Below are positions 1 through 6,640 of a DNA stretch of 9,624 bases, piece by piece (position 1 is the first letter of the stretch; every line of letters starts with the position of its first letter). The stretch comes from CAZEQL01 sp964514415 (GTDB lineage: Bacteria; Chloroflexota; Dehalococcoidia; GIF9; AB-539-J10), in contig CAZEQL010000044.1 of assembly GCA_964514415.1 (NCBI GenBank), positions 1 through 9,624 on the forward strand, in the 5' to 3' direction. The translations under genes were made by a program, and so were the position numbers. The notes below the pieces were generated by a model. That model worked only from the letters and a program-made list of their open reading frames with translations, had not been told where the DNA came from and did no database searches.

Positions 1-295
1 CTCGGCCATATCCACCATACTCTCCCCCTCTTGACCTGACACCACTACTTACCATAGCGCCAGAATCTATACCTCTATCTAGAGGCGGATTGTAGGTGGC
101 GAAATTTGCTCGAGTGAAGGGATACTCACCAGGGAACCCCACCTTATCCAGGAAATTCCAGTCCTCCTTAATGTCCAGTGGAGTATATATTCGGGTGTAA
201 GGTTTCTCCCGTCCCAGTTTCTGCAGGCTAGCTTTGAGTGTGGTTTCCTCCCATCTTTTTTCCCTCTCTGCTACTTCTCTCCGATTGTTTCCCAT
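1..295 (-). CDS. Acyl-CoA mutase large subunit, second copy (5' part only, runs off left edge)
   Basis: This is the first 98 codons of a coenzyme-B12-dependent acyl-CoA mutase catalytic subunit of the methylmalonyl-CoA mutase family; the rest lies outside the window. ATG at 295 is preceded by a strong Shine-Dalgarno (AGGAGGGG, about 6 nt away). The translation begins MGNNRREVAEREKRW and includes the family's YPFTR motif at 59-63. By hand alignment it matches the complete mutase at 502-2238 in 78 of 98 residues without gaps. Of the 20 differences, nine fall in residues 80-98, the loop just before the Tyr (residue 93) that I align with catalytic Tyr89 of Propionibacterium methylmalonyl-CoA mutase. 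It is the last visible gene of the minus-strand acyl-CoA operon. Its substrate is unknown, and a B12-binding small subunit might follow beyond the edge. Confidence 0.9.
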   Translation of the reverse strand, partial: MGNNRREVAEREKRWEETTLKASLQKLGREKPYTRIYTPLDIKEDWNFLDKVGFPGEYPFTRANFATYNPPLDRGIDSGAMVSSGVRSRGGEYGGYGR

Positions 296-386
296 ATCAT
301 CCCCTCCTATTTCCGATATTCTTTCTCGGAGTTCAATACCTCGAACTCAATATCAAAAGCCAACAATGCAAGCACTAATTATGTTC
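1..386 (-). repeat. Tandem duplication, downstream copy (partner of 1944-2330)
   Basis: The whole stretch from the left edge to 386 aligns with 1944-2330: mutase N-terminus, ribosome binding site, spacer and the last thiolase codons. The lengths are 386 and 387 bp, the one-base difference lying in the spacer. The coding part is about 80% identical at protein level. Duplication therefore covered at least the thiolase 3' end and the mutase gene. The copies have diverged too far for a recent event or an assembly echo. Confidence 0.75.
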
Positions 387-391
387 GTAAG
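353..391 (-). pseudogene. Remnant of a thiolase 3' end upstream of the second mutase
   Basis: Read on the minus strand this stretch ends in NIISACIVGF then TGA. The intact thiolase at 2297 ends in NIISIIIVGN then TAA, with its stop at the same codon position. The DNA at 359-386 matches 2303-2330 at 23 of 28 bases, as exact blocks of 10 and 13 around five mismatches. The stop-to-start distance to the following mutase is 57 bp here and 58 bp in the intact copy, and the spacer also aligns (both hold acctcg about 21-22 bp before the match). Upstream of about 391 the similarity fades and a stop interrupts the frame. I read this as a scar left when a thiolase-mutase block was duplicated and most of the second thiolase was lost. 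Confidence 0.7.
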
Positions 392-501
392 CACAGCGGG
401 TTGTCTTCATGCAAAAACAGACCAAACCAGCGTACAGCACTCCTTAACAGCTTCCGTGATACCGATTTTTAGAACTTTGGAGCCCTCATTCCACAATATA
501 G

Positions 502-2238
502 CTATATACTTACAGCTTCATATTCTCCGAAAACACTCCTCAATACCCCGCAGATTTCTCCTATGGTAGCCTGTGCTTTGACCGCGTCAATAAAGTAGGG
601 TATCAGGTTCTCCTCTTCCTTTTTAGCGGCGCTCTCTATTTTTTTAAGTTCGGAACTTACCAGGGTGTTATCTCTTTCCGCCCTGATTTTCCTTAATTTG
701 GCAAGCTGTAGCTCTTCTGCCTTTTCCCTCTTCTTGGGGTCGTAGGGATGAGGCACAAGCATTTTAGGAAGCACCTCGAGCTCATTTTCACCGGTGAATT
801 TATTGACTCCTACGATTATCTTCTCGCCTCGTTCTATTTGTTTCTGATTCTCCCATGCCTGCTGGGCGATAAAGCGATGAGACCAGCCACTTTTTATAGC
901 TCCCGCGGCTCCGCCCAGTGAATCAATTTTATTGATGATTTGCCATGCTTCATCCTCGATTTCATCAGTCAATGATTCCATATAATAGGAACCTGCTAAT
1001 GGGTCAATCACCTCCTCCAGGTGAGATTCATATCTTAGTATTCTGGAGGCATCGTCTCGAATCTGTCTTGCCTCATAGCTCCAGCCTAAACCCAGGGGCT
1101 CATCGAAAGGCATGCCCCCATATGCCTGCCCGCCGCAGAGACATCCGGCAACACCGCCGATAACCCCGCGAATCACATTATTTAAGGGACGCTGTACAGT
1201 ACAAGAGTCACTACTCGCATTGGCGTAATATGCTGCACGGAACATCAGAGTTTTGGGATTTGTGGCACCAAAACGCTCCTTCATAATTTTAGCCCACATT
1301 CTCCTTATTGCTCGCCACATGGCTATCTCGCGGAAGAATTCCAGGCTGCCGGCAAGGCCGAGGAAGGGCATGCGTGGCACAAAATCGTCTGCATTTAGCC
1401 CAGCGGAAATCCCCAGATTGACGTAAGCGATGGCGTTGGAAAGGGTAAAAGCTATTGTCTGTGACTGTGTCAGCGCTCCAGACTGTCGTATATGGTCGCC
1501 ACAGATGCTCATGATATTATACAGAGGCATATATTTTGTACAAAAGACAATGGTATCGCGGGTCATTCTCATGGAGGGGTCTACAGGGAATATATGAGTG
1601 CCTCTTCCCAGTATCTCCTTCAGGATGTCATTCTGAGGAGTACCTCTAAGTTTAGCCATTGGTACACCCTGCTTTTCCGCCAGGGCGATGTACATAGCGA
1701 TGAGTATGTTGACCGGGGCGTTTATCGTCCAGTTGGATGCCATCTGGTCCAGGGTTACCACACCCTGGAAAGCATCATACAGGGTGGCAAAGTCCTGCAG
1801 GGTGTCTATGGCTACACCAGTGCCGCCTACTTCTCCCCGAGCATTGGGGTCATCGGAATCATAGCCACACTGAGTTGGCAGGTCAAAGGCTACATTGGCT
1901 CCTCTTCGTCCTTCACTTCGCCACATGTCACGAGTATCCTCAGCTCGGCCAAAGCCACTGTATTCACCTGCTCTGGGATTAACACCACTAATTCCAAAAA
2001 GACCAGAATCTATACCTCTGTCCAGAGGGGGAGTATAGGTAGCAAAACTACACCGGGTAAAGGGATACTCGCCGGGGAATCCTACTTTATCCAGGAAGGT
2101 CCAGTCTTCCTTGAGGTCTAAAGGAGTATATGTCCGGGTATAGGGTTTTTCCCTGCTCAGTTTCTGGAGGCTTGCCTTGAGGGTGGTTTCCTCCCATCTT
2201 TTCTTCCGTTCCTCTATTTCTCTCCGATTATTTTGCAT
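502..2238 (-). CDS. Coenzyme-B12-dependent acyl-CoA mutase, large (catalytic) subunit
   Basis: The 578-residue protein is the TIM-barrel substrate domain of the methylmalonyl-CoA mutase family. Enzymes of this class use an adenosylcobalamin radical to rearrange the carbon skeleton of an acyl-CoA in the cytoplasm. It stops after the linker region (IGEICGVLRSVFGEY) and has no B12-binding DxHxxG domain, so a separate small subunit is needed; none is in the window. ATG at 2238 has AGGAGGT about 6 nt upstream. Aligned by eye with Propionibacterium methylmalonyl-CoA mutase (numbering from memory), Tyr93 matches Tyr89, Thr200 and Gln202 match Thr195 and Gln197, Arg212 matches the carboxylate-binding Arg207, and His249 matches His244. 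Tyr243 is replaced by Asp248, QSLHTN by QAYGGM (371-376), and the loop at 66-92 is about 14 residues longer. The catalytic core is kept but the pocket differs, so I do not assign methylmalonyl-CoA as the substrate. It lies 58 bp downstream of the thiolase in the same operon. Confidence 0.9.
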   Translation of the reverse strand: MQNNRREIEERKKRWEETTLKASLQKLSREKPYTRTYTPLDLKEDWTFLDKVGFPGEYPFTRCSFATYTPPLDRGIDSGLFGISGVNPRAGEYSGFGRAEDTRDMWRSEGRRGANVAFDLPTQCGYDSDDPNARGEVGGTGVAIDTLQDFATLYDAFQGVVTLDQMASNWTINAPVNILIAMYIALAEKQGVPMAKLRGTPQNDILKEILGRGTHIFPVDPSMRMTRDTIVFCTKYMPLYNIMSICGDHIRQSGALTQSQTIAFTLSNAIAYVNLGISAGLNADDFVPRMPFLGLAGSLEFFREIAMWRAIRRMWAKIMKERFGATNPKTLMFRAAYYANASSDSCTVQRPLNNVIRGVIGGVAGCLCGGQAYGGMPFDEPLGLGWSYEARQIRDDASRILRYESHLEEVIDPLAGSYYMESLTDEIEDEAWQIINKIDSLGGAAGAIKSGWSHRFIAQQAWENQKQIERGEKIIVGVNKFTGENELEVLPKMLVPHPYDPKKREKAEELQLAKLRKIRAERDNTLVSSELKKIESAAKKEEENLIPYFIDAVKAQATIGEICGVLRSVFGEYEAVSI

Positions 2239-2330
2239 ACTACCACCTCCTGTTCTCAGTATTTTCCCCTAGAGCGCGGCACCTCGGGCGCAACATTTAG
2301 TTGCCAACAATGATGATACTAATTATGTTC
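1944..2330 (-). repeat. Tandem duplication, upstream copy (partner of 1-386)
   Basis: This copy covers the thiolase 3' end, the 58-bp spacer and the first 98 codons of the complete mutase. The spacer is the least conserved part, apart from the ribosome binding site (ccacctcct on the plus strand) and the acctcg block at 2281. Confidence 0.75.
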
Positions 2331-2896
2331 ATATAGGGAACGCCGCCCAAATTATGAGTAAGTCCAAATTTGGGATTCTTTATTTGCCTTTGCTCGGCCT
2401 TACCCTGGAGCTGCTTATACATTTCGTACACCATTCTTATACCGGAGGCACCGATAGGATGTCCAAAACTCTTCAATCCACCATCGGGCTGGACAGGTTG
2501 TGGCCCATCGAGATTGAAGCGACCGGAATCAATATCTTCTTTCACTTTCCCCCTGGGGCTGAATTCCAAATCTTCCATGGTTACCGCCTCAGTGATAGAA
2601 AAGCAATCGTGAACTTCAGCCATGCTTATCTCCTCACGGGCGTTCGTTATCCCCGCCTCCTGATAGGCTCTGAGTGCAGCACGAGTGGTTGACTCCACAT
2701 GAGTACCATCCCACTCGGTATACATCAACTCCTCCATGGGGGTTAAGGCAATCTGGAGTGCCTTAACATAGACAGGGTCGGGCCTGAATTTCTTTGCCAT
2801 ATCGGCTCGGGTCACTATGGCTGCTGCAGAACCATCGCTCACCCCACAGCAATCGAACAATCCCAAAGGCCAGGCAATCATAGGGGCTTTCATTAT
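2297..2896 (-). CDS. SCP2-type thiolase, C-terminal half (5' part lost in gap)
   Basis: Only 199 C-terminal codons are present, entering directly from the N-run. Thiolases of this type cleave or form 3-ketoacyl-CoA. The fragment opens with the mid-protein DCCGVSDGSAA segment (16-25), then EVHDCF (94-99) with a catalytic-type His, GHPIGASG (145-152) with the second His, and HNLGG (181-185) in place of the Cys-x-Gly motif of classical thiolases. This set is typical of SCP2-like and archaeal thiolases. The nucleophilic Cys would lie in the missing N-terminal half, roughly 190 residues by comparison with a usual length near 390. The neighbour is an HMG-CoA-synthase-like/DUF35 fusion, the partner seen in archaeal thiolase/HMG-CoA synthase/DUF35 complexes. 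The true substrate is unknown. Confidence 0.85.
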   Translation of the reverse strand: MMKAPMIAWPLGLFDCCGVSDGSAAAIVTRADMAKKFRPDPVYVKALQIALTPMEELMYTEWDGTHVESTTRAALRAYQEAGITNAREEISMAEVHDCFSITEAVTMEDLEFSPRGKVKEDIDSGRFNLDGPQPVQPDGGLKSFGHPIGASGIRMVYEMYKQLQGKAEQRQIKNPKFGLTHNLGGVPYMNIISIIIVGN

Positions 2897-2996
2897 NNNN
2901 NNNNNNNNNNNNNNNNNNNNNNNNNNNNNNNNNNNNNNNNNNNNNNNNNNNNNNNNNNNNNNNNNNNNNNNNNNNNNNNNNNNNNNNNNNNNNNNN
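2897..2996. other. Scaffold gap (100 N), true length unknown
   Basis: Exactly 100 unresolved bases separate the DUF35 end of one gene from the middle of the thiolase. Open frames that seem to run across it are artefacts. If both genes are intact, the gap must hold the last few codons of the synthase-like gene, a spacer and about 190 thiolase codons, so roughly 0.6 kb instead of 100 bp. Confidence 0.95.
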
Positions 2997-4409
2997 GTAT
3001 GAACTAAAGCCGCGTCTTTCATCAAGATACTTCCTGCGGAAGGTCATTATTACGGGCATATCTATCTTGAGTGAATCAAGCTCACAGTCGGTAAAATCAA
3101 ACTGGTATCTTCCTCCACCGTCGAAGTCTACGATCCCGTATATCGCTGGTGGGACGGGACTGAAGGCTAAGCTGTCTCCGGTATAAGTAAACACCTTGCC
3201 CTTTCTGTCAGAGAAGCGATAATATTCCATCTCATCAATGGCTCCACAATGAGGATTCACGCACACCCTTTGGTAGGGATACTGTGGGGTGCCGCACTTC
3301 TTACATTTAACTCCACAAAGGGACAGAATTGATTTGCGCTCCCTCCACAGCGTTGATAGCTGACTGAAAGCTACTTCCTCCCCACGAATTCCCTTCTCCA
3401 GTGGTAGCATATTGCGGAATGTAAGATATTTTTCGTAGTTGGTTAATTCTTGCCTTGATGCCAGATGCCCCTTGATTCCCTTTCTACCCTTTACCTTCTC
3501 TATTTCGTCAGTCACCTGGAAGAATAGGGCATCACTTCCACTACCGAAACCAACAACAAGAATCTTGTCTCCTGGCTTGGCCTCTTCAAGAGCTGCTACC
3601 AGCATTGTTAGAGGATAAGCTGTACCGCTATCGCCTACTGATGTAAGCATAGGGTCTTGAATTCGACTGGGGTCAACTCCCAGCTTGTTACCCAGCGCTG
3701 CGTGTTCCCTGGCGTAAGGGAAAGTATAAACTAGTTTAGCAAAATCATTAATGTTGAGGTTGTATTTCTGTAACAGCCCGGAGATAACCTGGGGGATGAA
3801 TTTAGAATAACCTTCGTCTCGAATGAATCTATCTTCCCAGGTTTGGTCAAATTTATGACTCTCTCCTCTCCAGTGACCCATGAAATCCTGAGAGATAGAG
3901 TATGAACCCCCGAAACTGGCAATCACATTGCTATCTCCTACGAGAAGAGCAGCAGCGGCGTCCCCAAAAGCCTGCTCTTGAGCTCCGCCCGCTTGCGCTA
4001 AACGGCAATCAGAGGCACAAACAAGTGAGTTTTTCAGCGACCCTGCCTTGACTGCGTCACAGGCAGATATCAAAGCAGCAGTTCCCGCCTTGGCGGAGTC
4101 AGTAAAGTCAGCCGCTCTGATATTGACAGGGAGGTCGAGGGCGATAGCAATTATCCCTGCCCCTTGCCTTTCCTTATATGGAGAAGTAGTAGTAGCGAAA
4201 TATAATCCGTCTACCTTTTCTCGATCGAGAGTGTTCAAGCAGTCCACGCTAGCATTTACTGCCATGCTGACACTATCCTCATCATAGTTTGATACTGCCT
4301 TCTCTCCGGGTAGAGCTCCGGGGTTAAACCAACCCACGGCTGCGGCGATGGTCTTACGATTCATTCGAAACCAAGGGACATATGCTCCATACGAAGTAAT
4401 TCCTACCAT
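2997..4409 (-). CDS. HMG-CoA-synthase-like protein fused to DUF35 zinc-ribbon/OB domain (3' end in gap)
   Basis: There are 471 codons before the gap; the real end is probably just inside it. ATG at 4409 has AAGGAGGA about 8 nt upstream. Residues 1 to about 300 have the thiolase-fold pattern of HMG-CoA synthase (DEDSVSMAV at 43-51, AKAGTAAL at 106-113, GFGSGSDA at 287-294). Residues about 345-471 are a DUF35 module: a zinc ribbon with Cys369, Cys372, Cys383 and Cys388, then an OB fold ending in FRRKYLDERRGF. By hand alignment with archaeal and Staphylococcus HMG-CoA synthases, the three catalytic positions are all changed: Glu to Thr74, Cys to Ala106 and His to Thr229. It is therefore unlikely to make HMG-CoA. 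In thiolase/HMGCS/DUF35 and PhlABC-type complexes the DUF35 part helps bring CoA substrates together, and a synthase-like subunit can be non-catalytic. I infer that role here, with the thiolase downstream as the active partner. Confidence 0.85.
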
Positions 4410-4570
4410 TACAATGTTCCTCCTTTTAGCAATAAGATATTTTTATGCGCCGGTGCAATTCCCCCTTTTAGCCTCAATATAGCGATGTTCCTGATATCTC
4501 TCACCTCCTCTGTTATTTTCTCGCCATCCCTTTCCTCTGAGAAAGAAATGGACAAATTCCATTTGTTGTA
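4410..4570 (-). promoter_or_regulatory. Leader of the acyl-CoA operon
   Basis: About 155 nt lie between the predicted transcription start and the ATG at 4409. The segment carries the true ribosome binding site (ccttttagc on the plus strand at 4422-4430), an exact 9-bp copy of it at 4464-4472, and a third purine-rich AGGAGGTGA (minus strand, 4501-4509) with no start codon at a usable distance. I see no riboswitch fold that I can name. Confidence 0.3.
4552..4566. promoter_or_regulatory. Small palindrome at the predicted start site (possible operator)
   Basis: acaaat-tcc-atttgt is a perfect 6-bp inverted repeat with a 3-bp centre. It sits over the predicted transcription start of the minus-strand operon, where a repressor site could lie. 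The arms are short and AT-rich, so chance is quite possible. Confidence 0.25.
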
Positions 4571-4599
4571 ATTCTAAATTATCGGTAGTAAGACGTCAA
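4571..4599 (-). promoter_or_regulatory. Sigma-70-type promoter for the acyl-CoA operon
   Basis: Minus strand: TTGACG (4594-4599) and TAGAAT (4571-4576), separated by exactly 17 bp, each 5 of 6 to consensus. The predicted start of transcription is near 4564. It lies in the only intergenic region from which this operon can be read. Confidence 0.55.
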
Positions 4600-4693
4600 G
4601 GTATTAGGGGCTCTATCCACGTGGCCAGCTCGAAGTAGAAAATTGATACGTTTACCTGATAAACTATATCCAGTGCGTGTAATCTCATTTTAG

Positions 4694-4722
4694 TTGCCAT
4701 AGTGACCTTTAATCTCTAAAAT
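4694..4722 (+). promoter_or_regulatory. Sigma-70-type promoter for the J-protein/TatD/thioredoxin cluster
   Basis: TTGCCA (4694-4699) and TAAAAT (4717-4722), separated by exactly 17 bp, each 5 of 6 to consensus. Transcription would start near 4729, leaving a leader of only about 10 nt. This fits the absence of a Shine-Dalgarno before the ATG at 4740. Confidence 0.55.
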
Positions 4723-4739
4723 AAGTATATATTAGTGAT

Positions 4740-5513
4740 ATGAAAGATTATTACTCTATTCTTGGGGTGTCTGAAAGGGCTGGTCACGAAGAAATAAAGC
4801 ATGCCTTCAGGAGGCTTGCTATGAAATATCATCCCGATAGAAATTTGGGAAACGAGAAGTGGGCTGAGGAAAAATTTAAGGAGCTTAATGAATCCTATGC
4901 TGTGTTGGGGGACGAAGGCAAGAGGCGGGAATACGATAGGATGAAGCAGGCAGGTTTTGCCGGTGCTGGATATGGTGCTCAATATGCCGGCGGGCAATAT
5001 TATAGTCAGGAACGAGTGTTTAGAGACGCATTTGCCAATCCTTATTTGTTTCAAGAGTTAGCAAGAATGTTTCAAGGGGCTGGGTTGCGGTTTGACGAAG
5101 GATTTGTGAATAATATGTTCTTTGGTGGTAGAGGGGCTAGCTTCGGTTTCTCTGCTGAGCCAATGAGAGGATGGCAATTTACTCCGTCTCCCTCCAGGGG
5201 ATATAAGCCACCATTATTGTTGCGCCTTACGGGGAAAATAATGAAATTTACCCTTAAGAAAATACTGGGCGTGCAAGAACTTCCCTGGCAAAGCAACGGA
5301 AGGGATTTATATCACAAGATTACTCTTTCTCGGAAAGAAGCTGTGTCGGGGATTGAGAGGAAGATTAAGTACAAGAGAGGCAAGGAGAAGAAAAAGCTTA
5401 TGGTCAAGGTGCCGCCGGGAGTTACGGAAAAAACGAGAATAAGGCTCAGGGGGATGGGGCTGGGAGGAGAAAGGACAGGAGACCTATATATTACTGTAGG
5501 TATTAAGAGTTAA
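4740..5513 (+). CDS. Short J-domain co-chaperone without zinc finger
   Basis: The 257-residue protein belongs to the DnaJ family, which stimulates the ATPase of Hsp70 (DnaK) in the cytoplasm. The J domain occupies residues 1 to about 68, with the essential HPD at 31-33 and the helix-IV pattern EYDRMKQAG (64-72). A glycine- and aromatic-rich linker follows (about 72-150). The end (about 187-257) is a single DnaJ C-terminal substrate-binding beta domain: GRDLYHKITLSRKEAVSGIE, VPPG (225-228), GDLYITV (247-253). Full DnaJ has about 370 residues with four CxxCxGxG repeats and two such beta domains; here the zinc finger and one domain are missing. It is therefore a specialised DnaJ/CbpA-like protein, not the main DnaJ. 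It opens a plus-strand cluster and ends 5 bp before the next gene. Confidence 0.85.
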   Translation: MKDYYSILGVSERAGHEEIKHAFRRLAMKYHPDRNLGNEKWAEEKFKELNESYAVLGDEGKRREYDRMKQAGFAGAGYGAQYAGGQYYSQERVFRDAFANPYLFQELARMFQGAGLRFDEGFVNNMFFGGRGASFGFSAEPMRGWQFTPSPSRGYKPPLLLRLTGKIMKFTLKKILGVQELPWQSNGRDLYHKITLSRKEAVSGIERKIKYKRGKEKKKLMVKVPPGVTEKTRIRLRGMGLGGERTGDLYITVGIKS

Positions 5514-5518
5514 TAGAT

Positions 5519-5827
5519 ATGAGTGCCTTCGAAGATTTTGTCGCTGAGGTAAAGAAGACGGAAACTATGCAAGCACTTCTCCAGAGTTTGGAAAAAGGGC
5601 CGGCAAAACTTCTGGGCAGTATTTGTAAGGAGTATGAGGCCACCAGTAGGGCAGTCCCTGACCATCATCTCAATCTGACAGGCTACTTTGGCGAGGCAGT
5701 ACTGAGAGCGTTGGTCTCAGCAAATTTGATTACTAAGGAGCGGGGAGAGTTTTCTCTTTACGCCTATGAACCCACCGAGAGGGGGCTCGAATTGTACAAA
5801 GGTATGCTCGATGAAAAGAAAATCTAG
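5519..5827 (+). CDS. Small winged-helix-like protein of unknown function
   Basis: I do not recognise this 102-residue protein at family level. The second half reads like a winged helix: helix EAVLRALVSANLI (59-71), then a short beta hairpin around GEFSLYAYE (76-84), then a helix TERGLELYKGML (86-97) of the kind that closes PadR/MarR-like domains. The first 50 residues are helical and may form a dimer arm. It begins 5 bp after the J-protein stop and ends 17 bp before the TatD gene, so it is very likely co-transcribed. There is no signal peptide or membrane segment. A DNA-binding role is only a guess. The Shine-Dalgarno is weak. Confidence 0.65.
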   Translation: MSAFEDFVAEVKKTETMQALLQSLEKGPAKLLGSICKEYEATSRAVPDHHLNLTGYFGEAVLRALVSANLITKERGEFSLYAYEPTERGLELYKGMLDEKKI

Positions 5828-5844
5828 AGATAATCAAGATTAGT

Positions 5845-6621
5845 GTGTACAAGCTCATTGATACTCATGCCCATCTGGATGAATTAAAGGGCCTTGACTC
5901 GGCACTTGAACAAGCTAAGGGAGCTGGCGTTGTTGCCATAGTGGCTGTGGGGTCGAATTATCAATCAAATGTAAAAATACTGGAAATTTCTCGGAGATAT
6001 AGCTCTTTTGTTTATCCTGCTCTGGGATTACATCCCATGGAGTTGGGCAACCTGGAGGCTTCTCAGATAGACGATAATTTAAGATTTATTGAACAGAATA
6101 TTGCTAAGGCAGTCGCTATCGGTGAGATAGGCTTGGATTATGATAAGAGAGTAGTGAAGGCAGTATCGAAAGAAATGCAGAAGGGCGTTTTAAGGCGACT
6201 TTTGGATTTAGCATCAAAATATGCTAAACCGTCAATAATTCACAGCAGGTATGCCTGGAAGGATGCTCTCCAGTTAGTTCAGGATTCAAGGGTAGAAAAG
6301 GCGGTATTTCACTGGTTTACTGGTTTTTCCAGCGTTCTTAAGGATATAATTGATGCTGGCTATTTTATTTCTGCTACCCCGGCTGCTGAATATCATGAAG
6401 AGCATAGAAGGGCAGTGAAAGGAATATCCCTTAATAGGTTGCTTTTAGAAACCGATTGTCCTGTTACTTATGGCAGAGAAACAAGATACGAATCTAAGCC
6501 TGCTGATGTTTTAAGGAGTTTGAAAGCAGCAGCTCAGCTTAAAGGGGTTGATGAAGCTACAATTGCTGAGCAGACAACAAAAAATGCTATCGCTTTCTTC
6601 TCCTTAAATGAGGCATTTTAA
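5845..6621 (+). CDS. TatD-family metal-dependent hydrolase
   Basis: The 258-residue TIM-barrel protein belongs to the TatD family, metal-dependent nucleases or deoxyribonucleases acting on DNA ends and 3' overhangs in the cytoplasm. All metal ligands are visible: His8 and His10 in DTHAHLD, Glu94 in GEIGLDY, His133 in IIHSR, His156 in VFHWFTG and Asp204 in ETDCP. Length is normal for the family. The start is GTG at 5845: the family begins within a few residues of its DTHAH motif, and there is no in-frame ATG nearby. The ribosome binding site is poor, so translation may depend on coupling to the upstream gene. A thioredoxin gene follows 19 bp later. The usual symbol tatD is a family name; the exact substrate cannot be read from sequence. 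Confidence 0.9.
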   Translation: MYKLIDTHAHLDELKGLDSALEQAKGAGVVAIVAVGSNYQSNVKILEISRRYSSFVYPALGLHPMELGNLEASQIDDNLRFIEQNIAKAVAIGEIGLDYDKRVVKAVSKEMQKGVLRRLLDLASKYAKPSIIHSRYAWKDALQLVQDSRVEKAVFHWFTGFSSVLKDIIDAGYFISATPAAEYHEEHRRAVKGISLNRLLLETDCPVTYGRETRYESKPADVLRSLKAAAQLKGVDEATIAEQTTKNAIAFFSLNEAF

Positions 6622-6640
6622 ATTATAGGAGGTCAAACCA

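Noticed and set aside
387..501. A possible short gene or longer thiolase remnant downstream of the complete mutase
   Set aside because: One minus-strand frame stays open for about 30 codons, but it has no start with a ribosome binding site, no recognisable family, and only faint similarity to the thiolase beyond 391.
1492..2121. A 209-codon plus-strand open frame
   Set aside because: It lies wholly opposite the well-conserved mutase gene, has no ribosome binding site and no recognisable domain, so it is a shadow frame.
2763..4409. A 548-residue frame running from the synthase-like gene through the Ns into the thiolase region
   Set aside because: The frame after the gap is antisense nonsense relative to the thiolase frame and depends on 100 artificial Ns. 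The supported part ends at 2997.
4409..4477. A 22-residue TTG-initiated leader peptide whose TAA overlaps the ATG of the synthase-like gene
   Set aside because: The overlap is suggestive of coupling, but TTG is a weak start, the nearest Shine-Dalgarno-like sequence is more than 20 nt away, and the peptide has no regulatory codon run.
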